DNA of 64,000 bases from NCBI RefSeq assembly GCF_002261185.1, contig NZ_NEVQ01000007.1, positions 38,676 through 102,675 on the forward strand, read 5' to 3'. Positions 57,184 to 64,000 of this stretch are shown in pieces; the stretch's first letter is position 1, and each line of letters opens with the position of its first letter. The notes beneath the pieces were generated by a model. That model had not been told where the DNA came from. It saw nothing but the letters and a program-made list of their open reading frames with translations, and did no database searches. The DNA comes from Bordetella genomosp. 4 (GTDB lineage: Bacteria; Pseudomonadota; Gammaproteobacteria; Burkholderiales; Burkholderiaceae_B). The position numbers and the translations under genes were made by a program.

Positions 57184-57936
57184 TCAGTCCAGGCCTGCCA
57201 GCTCGTGGATATTGCCTTCGCTGTCCAGCCGCCCGGGGCGCCAAAGGGGGGCTGGCAACTCGATCGCTTGCCGCACATGTTCGACAAATTGGGTGCGCGG
57301 CACTGGCTGAGCCCCCAGGCTGGCCAAGTGCCGGGTCTGCTGCTGGCAATCGATCCACTCCACGCCATAGCGGCGCAAGAACGTGACGAGATATGCCAGC
57401 GCCACCTTTGAGGCATCAGGGACCAGCGTGAACATCGATTCGCCAAAGAACATGCCTCCCAGGCTGATGCCGTACAGGCCGCCCACCAGGGTTTCATCTA
57501 CCCACGTTTCGATGCTGTGAGCCCCGCCCGCCAGATGCCAGGCATAGTAGGCCTGTTGCATCTCGGCTGTGATCCATGTCCCCGCTTGACTGTCCCGCGG
57601 CGCTGCGCACCGCGCTATGACCGCTTCGAAAGCGGTGTCGACACGTATTTGCACACGAGGGGATGGTCCGGACTCACTCCGTGCGATTTGGCGCAGCCGT
57701 TTGCGCAGAGAGTGCGAGGGAGCAAAGTCCTGGCAAGCCAGCACCATGCGCGGATCGGGGCTCCACCACAAAATCGGCTCCCCCGCGCTGTACCAGGGAA
57801 AAATCCCGTTCGAATAGGCCAATTGCAGCCGGCCGAGCGAGAGGTCCGCGCCAGCGGCGAGCAGTCCGGCCGGCTCGGATAACGCGCCTTCAACGGGCGG
57901 AAACGGGGTGTCGGTAGCGAGCCAGGGAAGCTTCAC
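57184..57936 (-). CDS. aat: Leucyl/phenylalanyl-tRNA-protein transferase
   Basis: 250 residues with a GTG start at 57936 ([19 protein letters not shown]). Family motifs are [31 protein letters not shown]-like substitutions as GGAHSIETW, and [18 protein letters not shown]. Aat adds Leu or Phe to N-terminal Lys or Arg, making ClpS/ClpA substrates. A 170-bp spacer separates it from bpt on the same strand. The Nudix gene is upstream of it in the same direction, with 73 bp between. Confidence 0.95.
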   Translation of the reverse strand: MKLPWLATDTPFPPVEGALSEPAGLLAAGADLSLGRLQLAYSNGIFPWYSAGEPILWWSPDPRMVLACQDFAPSHSLRKRLRQIARSESGPSPRVQIRVDTAFEAVIARCAAPRDSQAGTWITAEMQQAYYAWHLAGGAHSIETWVDETLVGGLYGISLGGMFFGESMFTLVPDASKVALAYLVTFLRRYGVEWIDCQQQTRHLASLGAQPVPRTQFVEHVRQAIELPAPLWRPGRLDSEGNIHELAGLD

Positions 57937-58009
57937 GGTTCAGCAAGACGATTCAAGCGGTCCAGACGAAAGGGCGAGCACGTCATCGCACACGATGGCG
58001 GACCTGCAT

Positions 58010-58591
58010 TTAGCGGTGCCAGTCCAGCGTGTAATGATGACAGCCCAGATGGCCCCGGCGGCGGTCTTCGAGATACTGCTTCAGTGTCGTACTGACTGTG
58101 CGAAACGACAGATCGTCCCAGGGAATCTCGGCTTCGTCGTAATAGCGTGCTTCCAGGCTTTCCGGTCCGGGATCCAGCTCTGGGCCCAGTGACTGGGCCA
58201 GGTAAAAGATATGTACCTGGTCTATCTGCGGGACGTCGATGATCGTGAAAAGCTGCCCCAACTCGATACGCGCGCCGGATTCTTCGAGTGTCTCGCGAGC
58301 GGCGCCTTGGGCCGTGCTTTCCCCGAGTTCCATGAAACCGGCGGGCAAGGTCCACGTGTTGTAGCGCGGCTCGATCGCACGCCGGCACAAGAGAATGCGG
58401 TCTTCCCAAACGGGCACCGTGCCTACCACCATGCGAGGGTTCTGATAATGGATCGCGCCGCAATGATCACAGACATCGCGTTCGCGGTTGTCGCCCTCGG
58501 GGACGCGGCGATGAATGGGCGAGCCGCACTGGCTGCAAAAAAGTGTGCGGCGCGGTGCGGGGAAATAGGTCAGAGGCGGTCGGTCGGTCAT
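58010..58591 (-). CDS. Zinc-ribbon Nudix hydrolase
   Basis: 193 residues from the ATG at 58591. An N-terminal zinc ribbon has Cys19, Cys22, Cys41 and Cys44 (CSQCG, CDHCG). The Nudix box G-x5-E-x7-R-E-x2-E-E-x-G lies at about 85-107 (GFMELGESTAQGAARETLEE). The arrangement resembles NudC-type or ADP-ribose-type hydrolases. The substrate may be NAD(H), ADP-ribose or a cap-like nucleotide; sequence does not decide. It is adjacent to aat, a common neighbour in this group. Confidence 0.92.
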   Translation of the reverse strand: MTDRPPLTYFPAPRRTLFCSQCGSPIHRRVPEGDNRERDVCDHCGAIHYQNPRMVVGTVPVWEDRILLCRRAIEPRYNTWTLPAGFMELGESTAQGAARETLEESGARIELGQLFTIIDVPQIDQVHIFYLAQSLGPELDPGPESLEARYYDEAEIPWDDLSFRTVSTTLKQYLEDRRRGHLGCHHYTLDWHR

Positions 58592-58674
58592 GCCGTCGAT
58601 TCTACCGGTAGCCGGGCTCTCTAGGAAACGCGCCAATGCCGGGTGGCGTGATGGCCGAGCCGGCGGGCATCCGC

Positions 58675-59283
58675 CTATTCCGGTAACGGATTTGCCACAA
58701 AACCCAGATCAGCGGCCAGCGCCGATCCGCTGGCGTCACCGTGCAGCGGCACAGGGGTGGGATAACTGGGATGGCTGACGTGCCAGGACGCCTTGTTCGC
58801 CTGCGCCTCGCTGTCCTCCAGGGCGTCCAGCAATGGGACGTTTCCGGGCTGAACGCGCAGAGGAGCGAGGACGGATTCCAGATCGCGTCCGTCTATCAGT
58901 CCGAGGCCCAGGTCCGTCTGCGCATAGAGCCGGCCCGCCTCATCCAGCCACCAAGCCTTGATCGAACTGACAGTTTGTCCGGTATGCGTGACCAATCCCA
59001 GGCCCGTATCCGCCACGCGTAAAACATATGGGGCAGCATCCAACCGGACGTAAACCCGTTGAGGACCGTTTTGAAAATACCAGCGTCCTTGATCGTCTGC
59101 TGCGTAATTGCGGCCGATGAAGGCCACGATCTGCGGACTGGTGATGAGCTCGCCCGGGCTTCCCTTAGCGGCATCGCCTCGCTCGTGGATGTGCCACCGC
59201 CCGCGTTCGTCCAACGAGAGCCAACCGTATACCGCGGGGACATTAGGCCATTTGGCCATCGCTTGTTTAACAGACAGGTCCAT
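58675..59283 (-). CDS. Conserved hypothetical protein, DUF-type
   Basis: 202 residues, soluble, with no signal peptide. The N-terminal half includes VPAVYGWLSLDERGRWHIH and IGRNYAADDQGRWYFQNGPQRVYV, a compact beta-rich pattern with paired GRW motifs. The C-terminal half is less ordered. I recognise the pattern as a conserved betaproteobacterial hypothetical but cannot name the DUF with certainty. It lies between Nudix and the LuxR-type regulator on the same strand; the ATG at 59283 follows the regulator stop by 37 bp. Confidence 0.65.
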   Translation of the reverse strand: MDLSVKQAMAKWPNVPAVYGWLSLDERGRWHIHERGDAAKGSPGELITSPQIVAFIGRNYAADDQGRWYFQNGPQRVYVRLDAAPYVLRVADTGLGLVTHTGQTVSSIKAWWLDEAGRLYAQTDLGLGLIDGRDLESVLAPLRVQPGNVPLLDALEDSEAQANKASWHVSHPSYPTPVPLHGDASGSALAADLGFVANPLPE

Positions 59284-59320
59284 AAAGACAGCCGATGATC
59301 AGCAGTGCGAAACGTTTTAT

Positions 59321-60130
59321 TTAACCAGATCGCTTGATGGCCAGGACGTTGGTACTGGTGATGGCCGGCATTTCGCGCGTGACGTTGGACCATCCCAGCG
59401 TTGCGCCGCGGGAAATCGCCGCATAGATGGCTTCTGTCCGGTTATGGACATGCAAGCGTTGGTACACCGTTTCTGCATGCACCTTAGCGGTGGTCGCTGC
59501 GATGCTCAAGTGCCGCGCGATGGCTTTCAACGTATAGCCTCGCGCCAATAATACGAGGACCTCGTATTGGCGCGGCGTCAATCCGAGCGCCTTGCTTTCC
59601 TTACCGTCGGCTAACGCGGTGGACGATGCCAGGTCAGGAAAACCTGCGTCGTTGATCGATGCTGTATCGGTTTGCGGCAGCAATGATTTATCGCTTTGCA
59701 CGGATGAATCGTGCGACTGCGATACAGGGCAGAGCATCTCATCGTCGGTCAACGCGAGCCGGATCGACGCTTGCAATATTTCCGCCGGAGCATGTAAGGG
59801 CACACATCCGATGACATAGGAGGGGAAATCCTGCGGCCACGGCGCGAGGCCTTCTGAGAGTAATAGGATGGACTTGGGGTGGTAGCGTTTGCGCGCTGCG
59901 GCAACTGTCTGGTGCGTGGTTTCTCCGAGCATTTCGACCGATAGCAGCATCAGGGCATATTCTGTGTGTTGCTGCAGCGCCGCGTCACTCGCGCTTTCTA
60001 CCTCGGCGTCCTCAGGCATGTCCCACGAGGCTGCAACATCAATATGGCAGTCCGGGATCGTCTCCGAGATCAACTGCATGAGGCCGCGACGAATGAGTGG
60101 TCGTGATTCAATCACAATTATTGTTGACAC
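59321..60130 (-). CDS. LuxR-type regulator with degenerate receiver
   Basis: 269 residues from GTG 60130, supported by AAGGAG 7 nt upstream; a TTG start at 60178 is less likely. The C-terminal LuxR HTH is complete: LGLTPRQYEVLVLLARGYTL, KAIARHLSIAATTAKVHAETVYQRL and RTEAIYAAISRGATL. The N-terminal domain keeps a receiver outline (STIIVIESRPLIRRGLMQLI), but the acidic pocket reads Glu8-Ser9, the phospho-acceptor position is Ser64 (ALMLLSVEM), and the conserved Lys appears as His in VPLHAPAE. It probably is not controlled by phosphorylation. It lies beside an AraC-type regulator and upstream of small exported proteins. Confidence 0.85.
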   Translation of the reverse strand: MSTIIVIESRPLIRRGLMQLISETIPDCHIDVAASWDMPEDAEVESASDAALQQHTEYALMLLSVEMLGETTHQTVAAARKRYHPKSILLLSEGLAPWPQDFPSYVIGCVPLHAPAEILQASIRLALTDDEMLCPVSQSHDSSVQSDKSLLPQTDTASINDAGFPDLASSTALADGKESKALGLTPRQYEVLVLLARGYTLKAIARHLSIAATTAKVHAETVYQRLHVHNRTEAIYAAISRGATLGWSNVTREMPAITSTNVLAIKRSG

Positions 60131-60258
60131 GGTGCCTCTCCTTCGGTGGATCGGGTGTGCGCTTTGTTCTACGCTCAAAATCTAGCGCGAATCACCAGGG
60201 GCTGCAATAAAACGGCAACCATGCAAACCCTAATGTCCGCGCTGTTTTTGATCGTTTG

Positions 60259-61134
60259 TTATTGAACCCAACAGCTTAGTTGAACGGCCTCTGGCCGAGT
60301 ATCCCAATTCGTTGGGAATTCTTCGAATCTCTCGGCAAAGCACGATGCCCGCAAGTGGTAGTCGGAATGCGGCAACCAATGATCCAGCAGGTTGGTATAG
60401 AGCATCGATACATCCTCGGATGTGCAACGCGCCGAGCACGTTGCCGTCCGCCCGGCCGGCAGGTTGATTTCAAAGGCTTCTTTCGGTTTGGGGCCAAAGC
60501 CCAGCGGCACTTGGACCCCGCAGTAATACCGCATGAACGGTGAGGGGACGAACATAGGAGTGTCGTAGGTCAGCCCAAAAAAAGGTCCAGCGAGCATGTT
60601 CGAGGGCAAGTGGGCAAATAATTTTCGGAAATCGTTCCAGCAAGCGTGTTTCTGTCCGGATAGCCCTTCATATCGCACTGCCCAGAAACGGATCGCAGGC
60701 ATGTTGCGGATCACGATTTTGGCATTGTCGGCAGGCAGGCTGCAGACGTCGGCAGCCTGCCTGCTGGCGGCGTTGAGCCGCTCAATGTGGCGAGCATGCG
60801 CCTGTCTGAACTGGCACGGCGAGATGCCCCAATAGTGGGTAAAAGCCCGCGTAAAGGCTTGTTGGCTTGAAAAGCCCATGTCGATAGCGATCGAAAAGGG
60901 CGACTGCCGTGTATGGGCGATCATCAACGCACAGCGCCCCATCAGATTGCGATGTATGTAGTCTCGCGGTGAATGTTGAAAATCCTTGAAAAACAGACGC
61001 GTCAAGTGAAAGCGGCTGAGCCGCATTTCCTGTGCCAGTGTCTGGATTAATGCGTCGTGAGTGCAATGCTCTGTCGAGTCGTGCAAGATCTTGTGCTCGA
61101 TCTGTGTGACGCAATATTGAATACGTGGGTCCAT
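60259..61134 (-). CDS. AraC-family regulator with GyrI-like effector domain
   Basis: 291 residues. The N-terminal double HTH of AraC type (about 25-110) reads AQEMRLSRFHLTRLFF, then SIAIDMGFSSQQAFTRAF and HYWGISPCQFR. The C-terminal half (about 140-290) has the GyrI/SOUL-like small-molecule fold (IVIRNMPAIRFWAVRYEGL, LPAGRTATCSARC, and LDHWLPHSDYHLR). This is the Rob/SoxS-GyrI layout seen in multidrug-responsive activators. The LuxR-type gene follows it 128 bp downstream. The spacer upstream leads to the small exported proteins on the other strand. Confidence 0.9.
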   Translation of the reverse strand: MDPRIQYCVTQIEHKILHDSTEHCTHDALIQTLAQEMRLSRFHLTRLFFKDFQHSPRDYIHRNLMGRCALMIAHTRQSPFSIAIDMGFSSQQAFTRAFTHYWGISPCQFRQAHARHIERLNAASRQAADVCSLPADNAKIVIRNMPAIRFWAVRYEGLSGQKHACWNDFRKLFAHLPSNMLAGPFFGLTYDTPMFVPSPFMRYYCGVQVPLGFGPKPKEAFEINLPAGRTATCSARCTSEDVSMLYTNLLDHWLPHSDYHLRASCFAERFEEFPTNWDTRPEAVQLSCWVQ

Positions 61135-61733
61135 CGTCGCTCCTTTCGCCTTTTTGGGGCGCCCGCTTTCATGATTTTGAAAATAAATACAGCCGGCCGT
61201 TGTGTTTCAAAAAAATATTCAAAAAAATTTTAGAAATCACAAACTGTAAATTTTGTGAACGAGAACTGCCTAGAATGACGTCCATGGAAGCGAGGTTTGA
61301 GGAGCAGGAAGCAATTTCAAGGGAAGCCGGGCTGGAGTCATTGAAATTGCAAAAAACTAGCAAAAATTACGAACAGATTGTCGCGGCTGAAGTATGGCCT
61401 GTATATGAGGGTTATTACATAAGCCGTTGGTAGTAGATAACAAGAAAATCTTCTCTTGATAGCTTTGCAACAGTTTGACTGATTGATTCCGCGAGTGATT
61501 TTCATCTCGATTAGTTCACTGATCGAGGCGGGTAAGTGTTGCCAAAAAATCGATATTACGGAACTGATGAGTATTTCTGCAGGCGATTTTCAGTGGAGGA
61601 AATTTTGTTTCAAGCAGATGAATTTGGCCGGACACAACGTAGCGTTAGCGAGATAGGTCGCTTTCGAGTTAATCCGGATAACGGTGTAGTACCGCTTCGA
61701 GACGGACTCTCGATATATTTGGAGGATGACATC
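61135..61733. other. AT-rich spacer of about 600 bp
   Basis: Base composition drops clearly below its neighbours (runs such as AAAAAAATATTC and AAAAAAATTTTAG). It holds one possible short ORF at 61275-61433 and the upstream region of the 61734 gene. No repeat or convincing promoter was found. Low GC suggests horizontally acquired sequence. Confidence 0.5.
61275..61433 (+). CDS. Possible small hypothetical protein
   Basis: 52 residues, MTSMEARFEEQEAISREAG then KLQKTSKNYEQIVAAEVWP; charged, helical-looking at first, with a Tyr/Trp-rich tail (YEGYYISRW). No clear ribosome site, AT-rich context. The frame may be fortuitous, but the composition is not that of a random AT-rich ORF. Confidence 0.3.
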   Translation: MTSMEARFEEQEAISREAGLESLKLQKTSKNYEQIVAAEVWPVYEGYYISRW

Positions 61734-62129
61734 ATGAAAAAGACTCTTTTGGCTGTTGCCCTGGCCGTCAGTTCCATTGGCATGGCTCATGCTGCCGGTT
61801 TTGCCGTCGGCGCTTTTGGGGGCACGGGTAGCGCCACTTCGGGTACGGTCGGTGGCTCGCAAGCATCTAGCACTAGCGGTTCGATCGGACCGGGAGTCTC
61901 CATGCAAGGCACGACGGCGACCAGCAGCACCGGCGCGAACTCGGGCGTATCCCTGACCCCTCAAGGCACCACGACTTATGCCAACGGCGCGAGCACCAAC
62001 CAATCGGTAGGGGGGAGCTTCTCTGCGGGGTTCGCCGGCGGCACGACTAGCGGCATGGCCGGCGGTGAATACACCAGTGGCGCTACCGGTAATGTGGGCA
62101 CGATCGGCTTTGGTGGTTGGACCTGGTAA
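61734..62129 (+). CDS. Small exported Gly/Ser/Thr-rich protein
   Basis: 131 residues behind a strong GGAGG at 61721. The signal peptide MKKTLLAVALAVSSIGMAHA is followed by a mature chain dominated by Gly, Ser, Thr and Ala (GGTGSATSGTVGGSQASSTS, NQSVGGSFSAGFAGG) with no Cys and almost no charge. It resembles curli-like, adhesin-tail or low-complexity extracellular proteins but has no recognised domain. It heads a plus-strand cluster with two other small exported proteins. An in-frame upstream start at 61536 is rejected because it buries the signal peptide. Confidence 0.75.
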   Translation: MKKTLLAVALAVSSIGMAHAAGFAVGAFGGTGSATSGTVGGSQASSTSGSIGPGVSMQGTTATSSTGANSGVSLTPQGTTTYANGASTNQSVGGSFSAGFAGGTTSGMAGGEYTSGATGNVGTIGFGGWTW

Positions 62130-62201
62130 GCGTTTGCCGACCACGTCATACCACCTATGGTGTGGGGAGGCGATTGCCTCTCCACGCATGGGAGAATCGC
62201 C

Positions 62202-62609
62202 GTGAAATACGCGTTCTGTACTCTCTTGTTGATTTGCGCAGCCAGTGTTGCGTTGATCAGCCTGGATGCACAAGCCGCCCGATCCAAGCCTCGTCCAAGG
62301 ACTGCAGTACTGATCGGCCCTAGCCAGCCTTTGCCTAGCTGTCCCGACGACTTTTCTCAGGACATGCAGCACATTGAGGAATTTCCAGAGTTGGCTTTCA
62401 GTGAGCCAGACTTTACTTATGGCAGCGGCTACCAATATAGCGGCAGCCGTCAATTTGCTTGTTTCGCTCCGATTTCTACGCCGGCATCCGTGGACCGGGC
62501 TTCCGTCGATCATTGGTTGGCCAATACCCGACTGATACCCACCTTCCCGCAAATAGACAATGCATTTTTTTTACCTATTGGTTGGTACTGGATTGAGTTT
62601 GATCGATAG
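62202..62609 (+). CDS. Small exported protein, unknown
   Basis: 135 residues from GTG 62202 (GGAGA at 62191-62195). The signal peptide is MKYAFCTLLLICAASVAL with LDAQA before ARSKPRPR. The mature chain has two Cys (about 50 and 95) and a tail rich in Trp, Phe and Ile (PIGWYWIEFDR). No family recognised. It follows the Gly/Ser-rich gene by 72 bp and may share its transcript. Confidence 0.65.
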   Translation: MKYAFCTLLLICAASVALISLDAQAARSKPRPRTAVLIGPSQPLPSCPDDFSQDMQHIEEFPELAFSEPDFTYGSGYQYSGSRQFACFAPISTPASVDRASVDHWLANTRLIPTFPQIDNAFFLPIGWYWIEFDR

Positions 62610-62779
62610 TCGGTAATAAATAAGAAAAGCCATGGCAGGGAAAACCTGCCTGTCGCGTTTGCTGACTGCATCCAACGAAATTGAATAGTTCTGGTAAATA
62701 TAATCATTAATCGCCGTTACATTGATTTTTAGCGAATAAAAATCTACCTGTAACGATAGGTGCTTTTGGAGACTAACAA

Positions 62780-63094
62780 ATGAACCCGAAACTTGACGAA
62801 GAAATCAAGCGGTGGACTGTCAGACGCAAAAGTGCCTTGGTCATGGATATTATTCAAGGCCGGACAACCGTGCGCGAGGCCAGCGAGGCGTTCGAGCTGC
62901 CTGCCGCCGAGATCGAGCGCTGGGTGGAGGAGGGGCGGCGTGGAATGGAGAACGCGCTCCGATCCAATCCATTGAATATAAAAGAAATTTACGAAAAACA
63001 GATCAAGACCCTGCAACAGGCTTATGGCGAGGCAATGCTGGAACTGCGCGTCAAATGCAAGCAAAACAACGCGTCCGGTGATGAGGAAAAATGA
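62780..63094 (+). CDS. HTH protein resembling a transposase OrfA
   Basis: 104 residues. KRWTVRRKSALVMDIIQG then TTVREASEAFELPAAEIERW is the HTH_29/DUF1153-like helix-turn-helix seen in OrfA of IS3-type elements and related proteins. EIYEKQIKTLQQAYGEAMLELR resembles the coiled coil at the end of such OrfA proteins. No orfB or inverted repeats lie beside it. It could be a domesticated OrfA, an IS remnant or an unrelated regulator. TTTGGAGA provides a ribosome site. Confidence 0.6.
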   Translation: MNPKLDEEIKRWTVRRKSALVMDIIQGRTTVREASEAFELPAAEIERWVEEGRRGMENALRSNPLNIKEIYEKQIKTLQQAYGEAMLELRVKCKQNNASGDEEK

Positions 63095-63292
63095 TCGTTG
63101 GTCGGCGATTATTTTTTTCTTATTTTTTTAATAAAAATTGGAAAAATCACAAAATGGTAAAAGCTAATTTTAATGTAACCATAAAATAAATTCACCGTAT
63201 TCGTATTTTTACAGTATCTGGCTTAAGCGATCATACGGCGAAAAAATTTGTTCTTGACAATATACGGGTGGCATCCTTTCAGGAGAAAAAGC

Positions 63293-63859
63293 ATGAAACG
63301 CCTAATATTGATGACACTGGCCTTATGTAGCTTTGGTGCTTATAGTCAGACTATAAATACAGGTGCCAGTGCAGCATCCAACGCAACAGGTAGCGCGAAT
63401 TCCACTTCCCAATCAGGTACTGCGCAAGTCGGCGTCAGTGCGCAAATGGGCATGGGTAACATTACCTTTGAGGGTTCCTCGCAGCGCGAACACCAAAGCA
63501 TCTCGACGACGCCCAATGTCTATATCGCTCCGAGTATGTTCGGCGGCTCTAATAATTGCGGCCAGAGCAATACGATGGGGGTAGGCGTGACGGGGTTCGG
63601 GATCGGCGGCTCCGTCGCGAGCGAGAGTTCGTCGTGTAACGCTCGCGAAGACACGGCGACAGCCTATAAATTAGGCTACAAAGACGTAGCTGATATGCGG
63701 TTTTTCTGCTTCGGCGAGGACGAAAACCGTTTGGCTTGGGAGGCTACCGGTCGGACATGCCCGGCAAGTGCGGAGCCCACGGCCCGGATCGCCAGCCGCT
63801 ACTACGTGGCAACGGGCAATGCCACCAGTACGCCATTTCCTGGGTATTACGAGCATTGA
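63293..63859 (+). CDS. Small exported Ser/Gly/Thr-rich protein with Cys-containing C-domain
   Basis: 188 residues from the ATG at 63293 (AGGAG at 63281). The signal peptide is MKRLILMTLALCSFGAYS before QTINTG. The first 65 residues are low-complexity Ser/Thr/Ala/Gly. A second part has four Cys (NNCGQS, SSCNARED, FFCFGEDENR, RTCPAS) and the pattern GVGVTGFGIGGSVASES followed by NARED, reminiscent of phage-encoded hypothetical proteins. It is the third exported protein in this cluster. Confidence 0.72.
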   Translation: MKRLILMTLALCSFGAYSQTINTGASAASNATGSANSTSQSGTAQVGVSAQMGMGNITFEGSSQREHQSISTTPNVYIAPSMFGGSNNCGQSNTMGVGVTGFGIGGSVASESSSCNAREDTATAYKLGYKDVADMRFFCFGEDENRLAWEATGRTCPASAEPTARIASRYYVATGNATSTPFPGYYEH

Positions 63860-63891
63860 GTCTGTGACGGCTGGGCTCTACATCATTAACG

Positions 63892-63962
63892 GGGGACACC
63901 GACATTCATTAGACTTGTTTTTGCGAAGAAACAGGTTTAATGGAGGCAATGCCGATGTCCCC
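63892..63962. repeat. Inverted repeat near the right edge
   Basis: GGGGACACCGACAT (63892-63905) and ATGCCGATGTCCCC (63949-63962) are complementary at 12 of 14 positions. The left copy may be an insertion-sequence end. Its right partner would lie beyond the window. Confidence 0.4.
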
Positions 63963-64000
63963 AGTCGATTCTATCTTAGGGTTGCGGGATTTAGTAGTTC
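63955..64000 (+). CDS. 5' end of a truncated gene, probably a transposase
   Basis: ATG 63955 is 8 nt from GGAGG and gives MSPVDSILGLRDLVV before the sequence ends. The start resembles ISL3-type transposases, which often begin with a similar short hydrophobic-then-charged segment, but 15 residues cannot settle it. Confidence 0.4.
   Translation, partial: MSPVDSILGLRDLVV

Noticed and set aside
61734..63859. Prophage
   Set aside because: Only one protein is vaguely phage-like, and there is no integrase, terminase, portal, lysis or attachment site in view.

Overview
The window is about 60% GC and densely coded. It looks like the chromosome of a betaproteobacterium of the order Burkholderiales, most likely family Alcaligenaceae (Bordetella/Achromobacter relatives). 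The pointers are a tandem double-length UvrA, a Bug-type tricarboxylate-binding protein, a class I phasin, an azlCD/ilvE/CHCC-zinc-finger neighbourhood and both Bpt and Aat aminoacyl transferases. Most genes are housekeeping. No rRNA, tRNA or CRISPR was found.

Layout. 0-9 kb: tcdA, pabC, pabB and the four-NBD uvrA, which has a near-perfect LexA box upstream. 9-15.9 kb: a 42-residue basic protein with its own terminator, two 77-bp extragenic repeats, a LysR regulator, a GT2 glycosyltransferase, an EamA transporter, ettA, an isochorismatase-like hydrolase and a glycine-zipper lipoprotein. 16-20 kb: glnS-minC-minD-minE on the minus strand. 20.1-22.5 kb: a cydA/cydB-like pair whose subunit I lacks the usual heme ligands. 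22.5-23.1 kb: a palindrome-rich spacer. 23.1-27.2 kb: an EnvZ/OmpR-like two-component system and an orphan usher-like outer-membrane protein. 27.3-36 kb: recQ, ruvB, a PLP ammonia-lyase, ruvA, ruvC, purH, fis and dusB. 36-44.8 kb: a UbiH-like monooxygenase, a TM2 protein, pepP, a Mn riboswitch with a CaCA antiporter, a leader-controlled small ACT/MgtC-tail-like protein, ctaG, galU and a BepA-like protease. 44.9-48.1 kb: a yheT hydrolase, an NTF2-like protein, a CHCC zinc finger, an internally deleted ilvE and azlCD. 48-58.6 kb: rhlE, a thioredoxin, EI24, a CinA-like protein, IclR, Bug, phaP, pyrD, bpt, aat and Nudix.

58.7-64 kb looks accessory. It holds a LuxR-type regulator with a degenerate receiver, an AraC/GyrI-type regulator, an AT-rich spacer, three small exported proteins, a transposase-OrfA-like HTH protein, and the start of what is probably an insertion sequence at the right edge.

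How genes work together: UvrA, RecQ and RuvABC are DNA repair and recombination factors, and uvrA at least appears to be SOS-regulated. MinCDE place the division septum and appear co-transcribed with glnS. DusB-Fis-PurH-RuvC form one minus-strand run. Strong regulatory signals are the LexA box, the yybP-ykoY riboswitch, a sigma70 promoter with a short leader ORF at 40.5 kb, and a phaP promoter flanked by TGC-rich candidate PhaR sites. The most unusual objects are the ligand-less cytochrome-bd-like pair, the collapsed ilvE, the leader ORF upstream of the ACT-like gene, and the small-exported-protein region at the right end.
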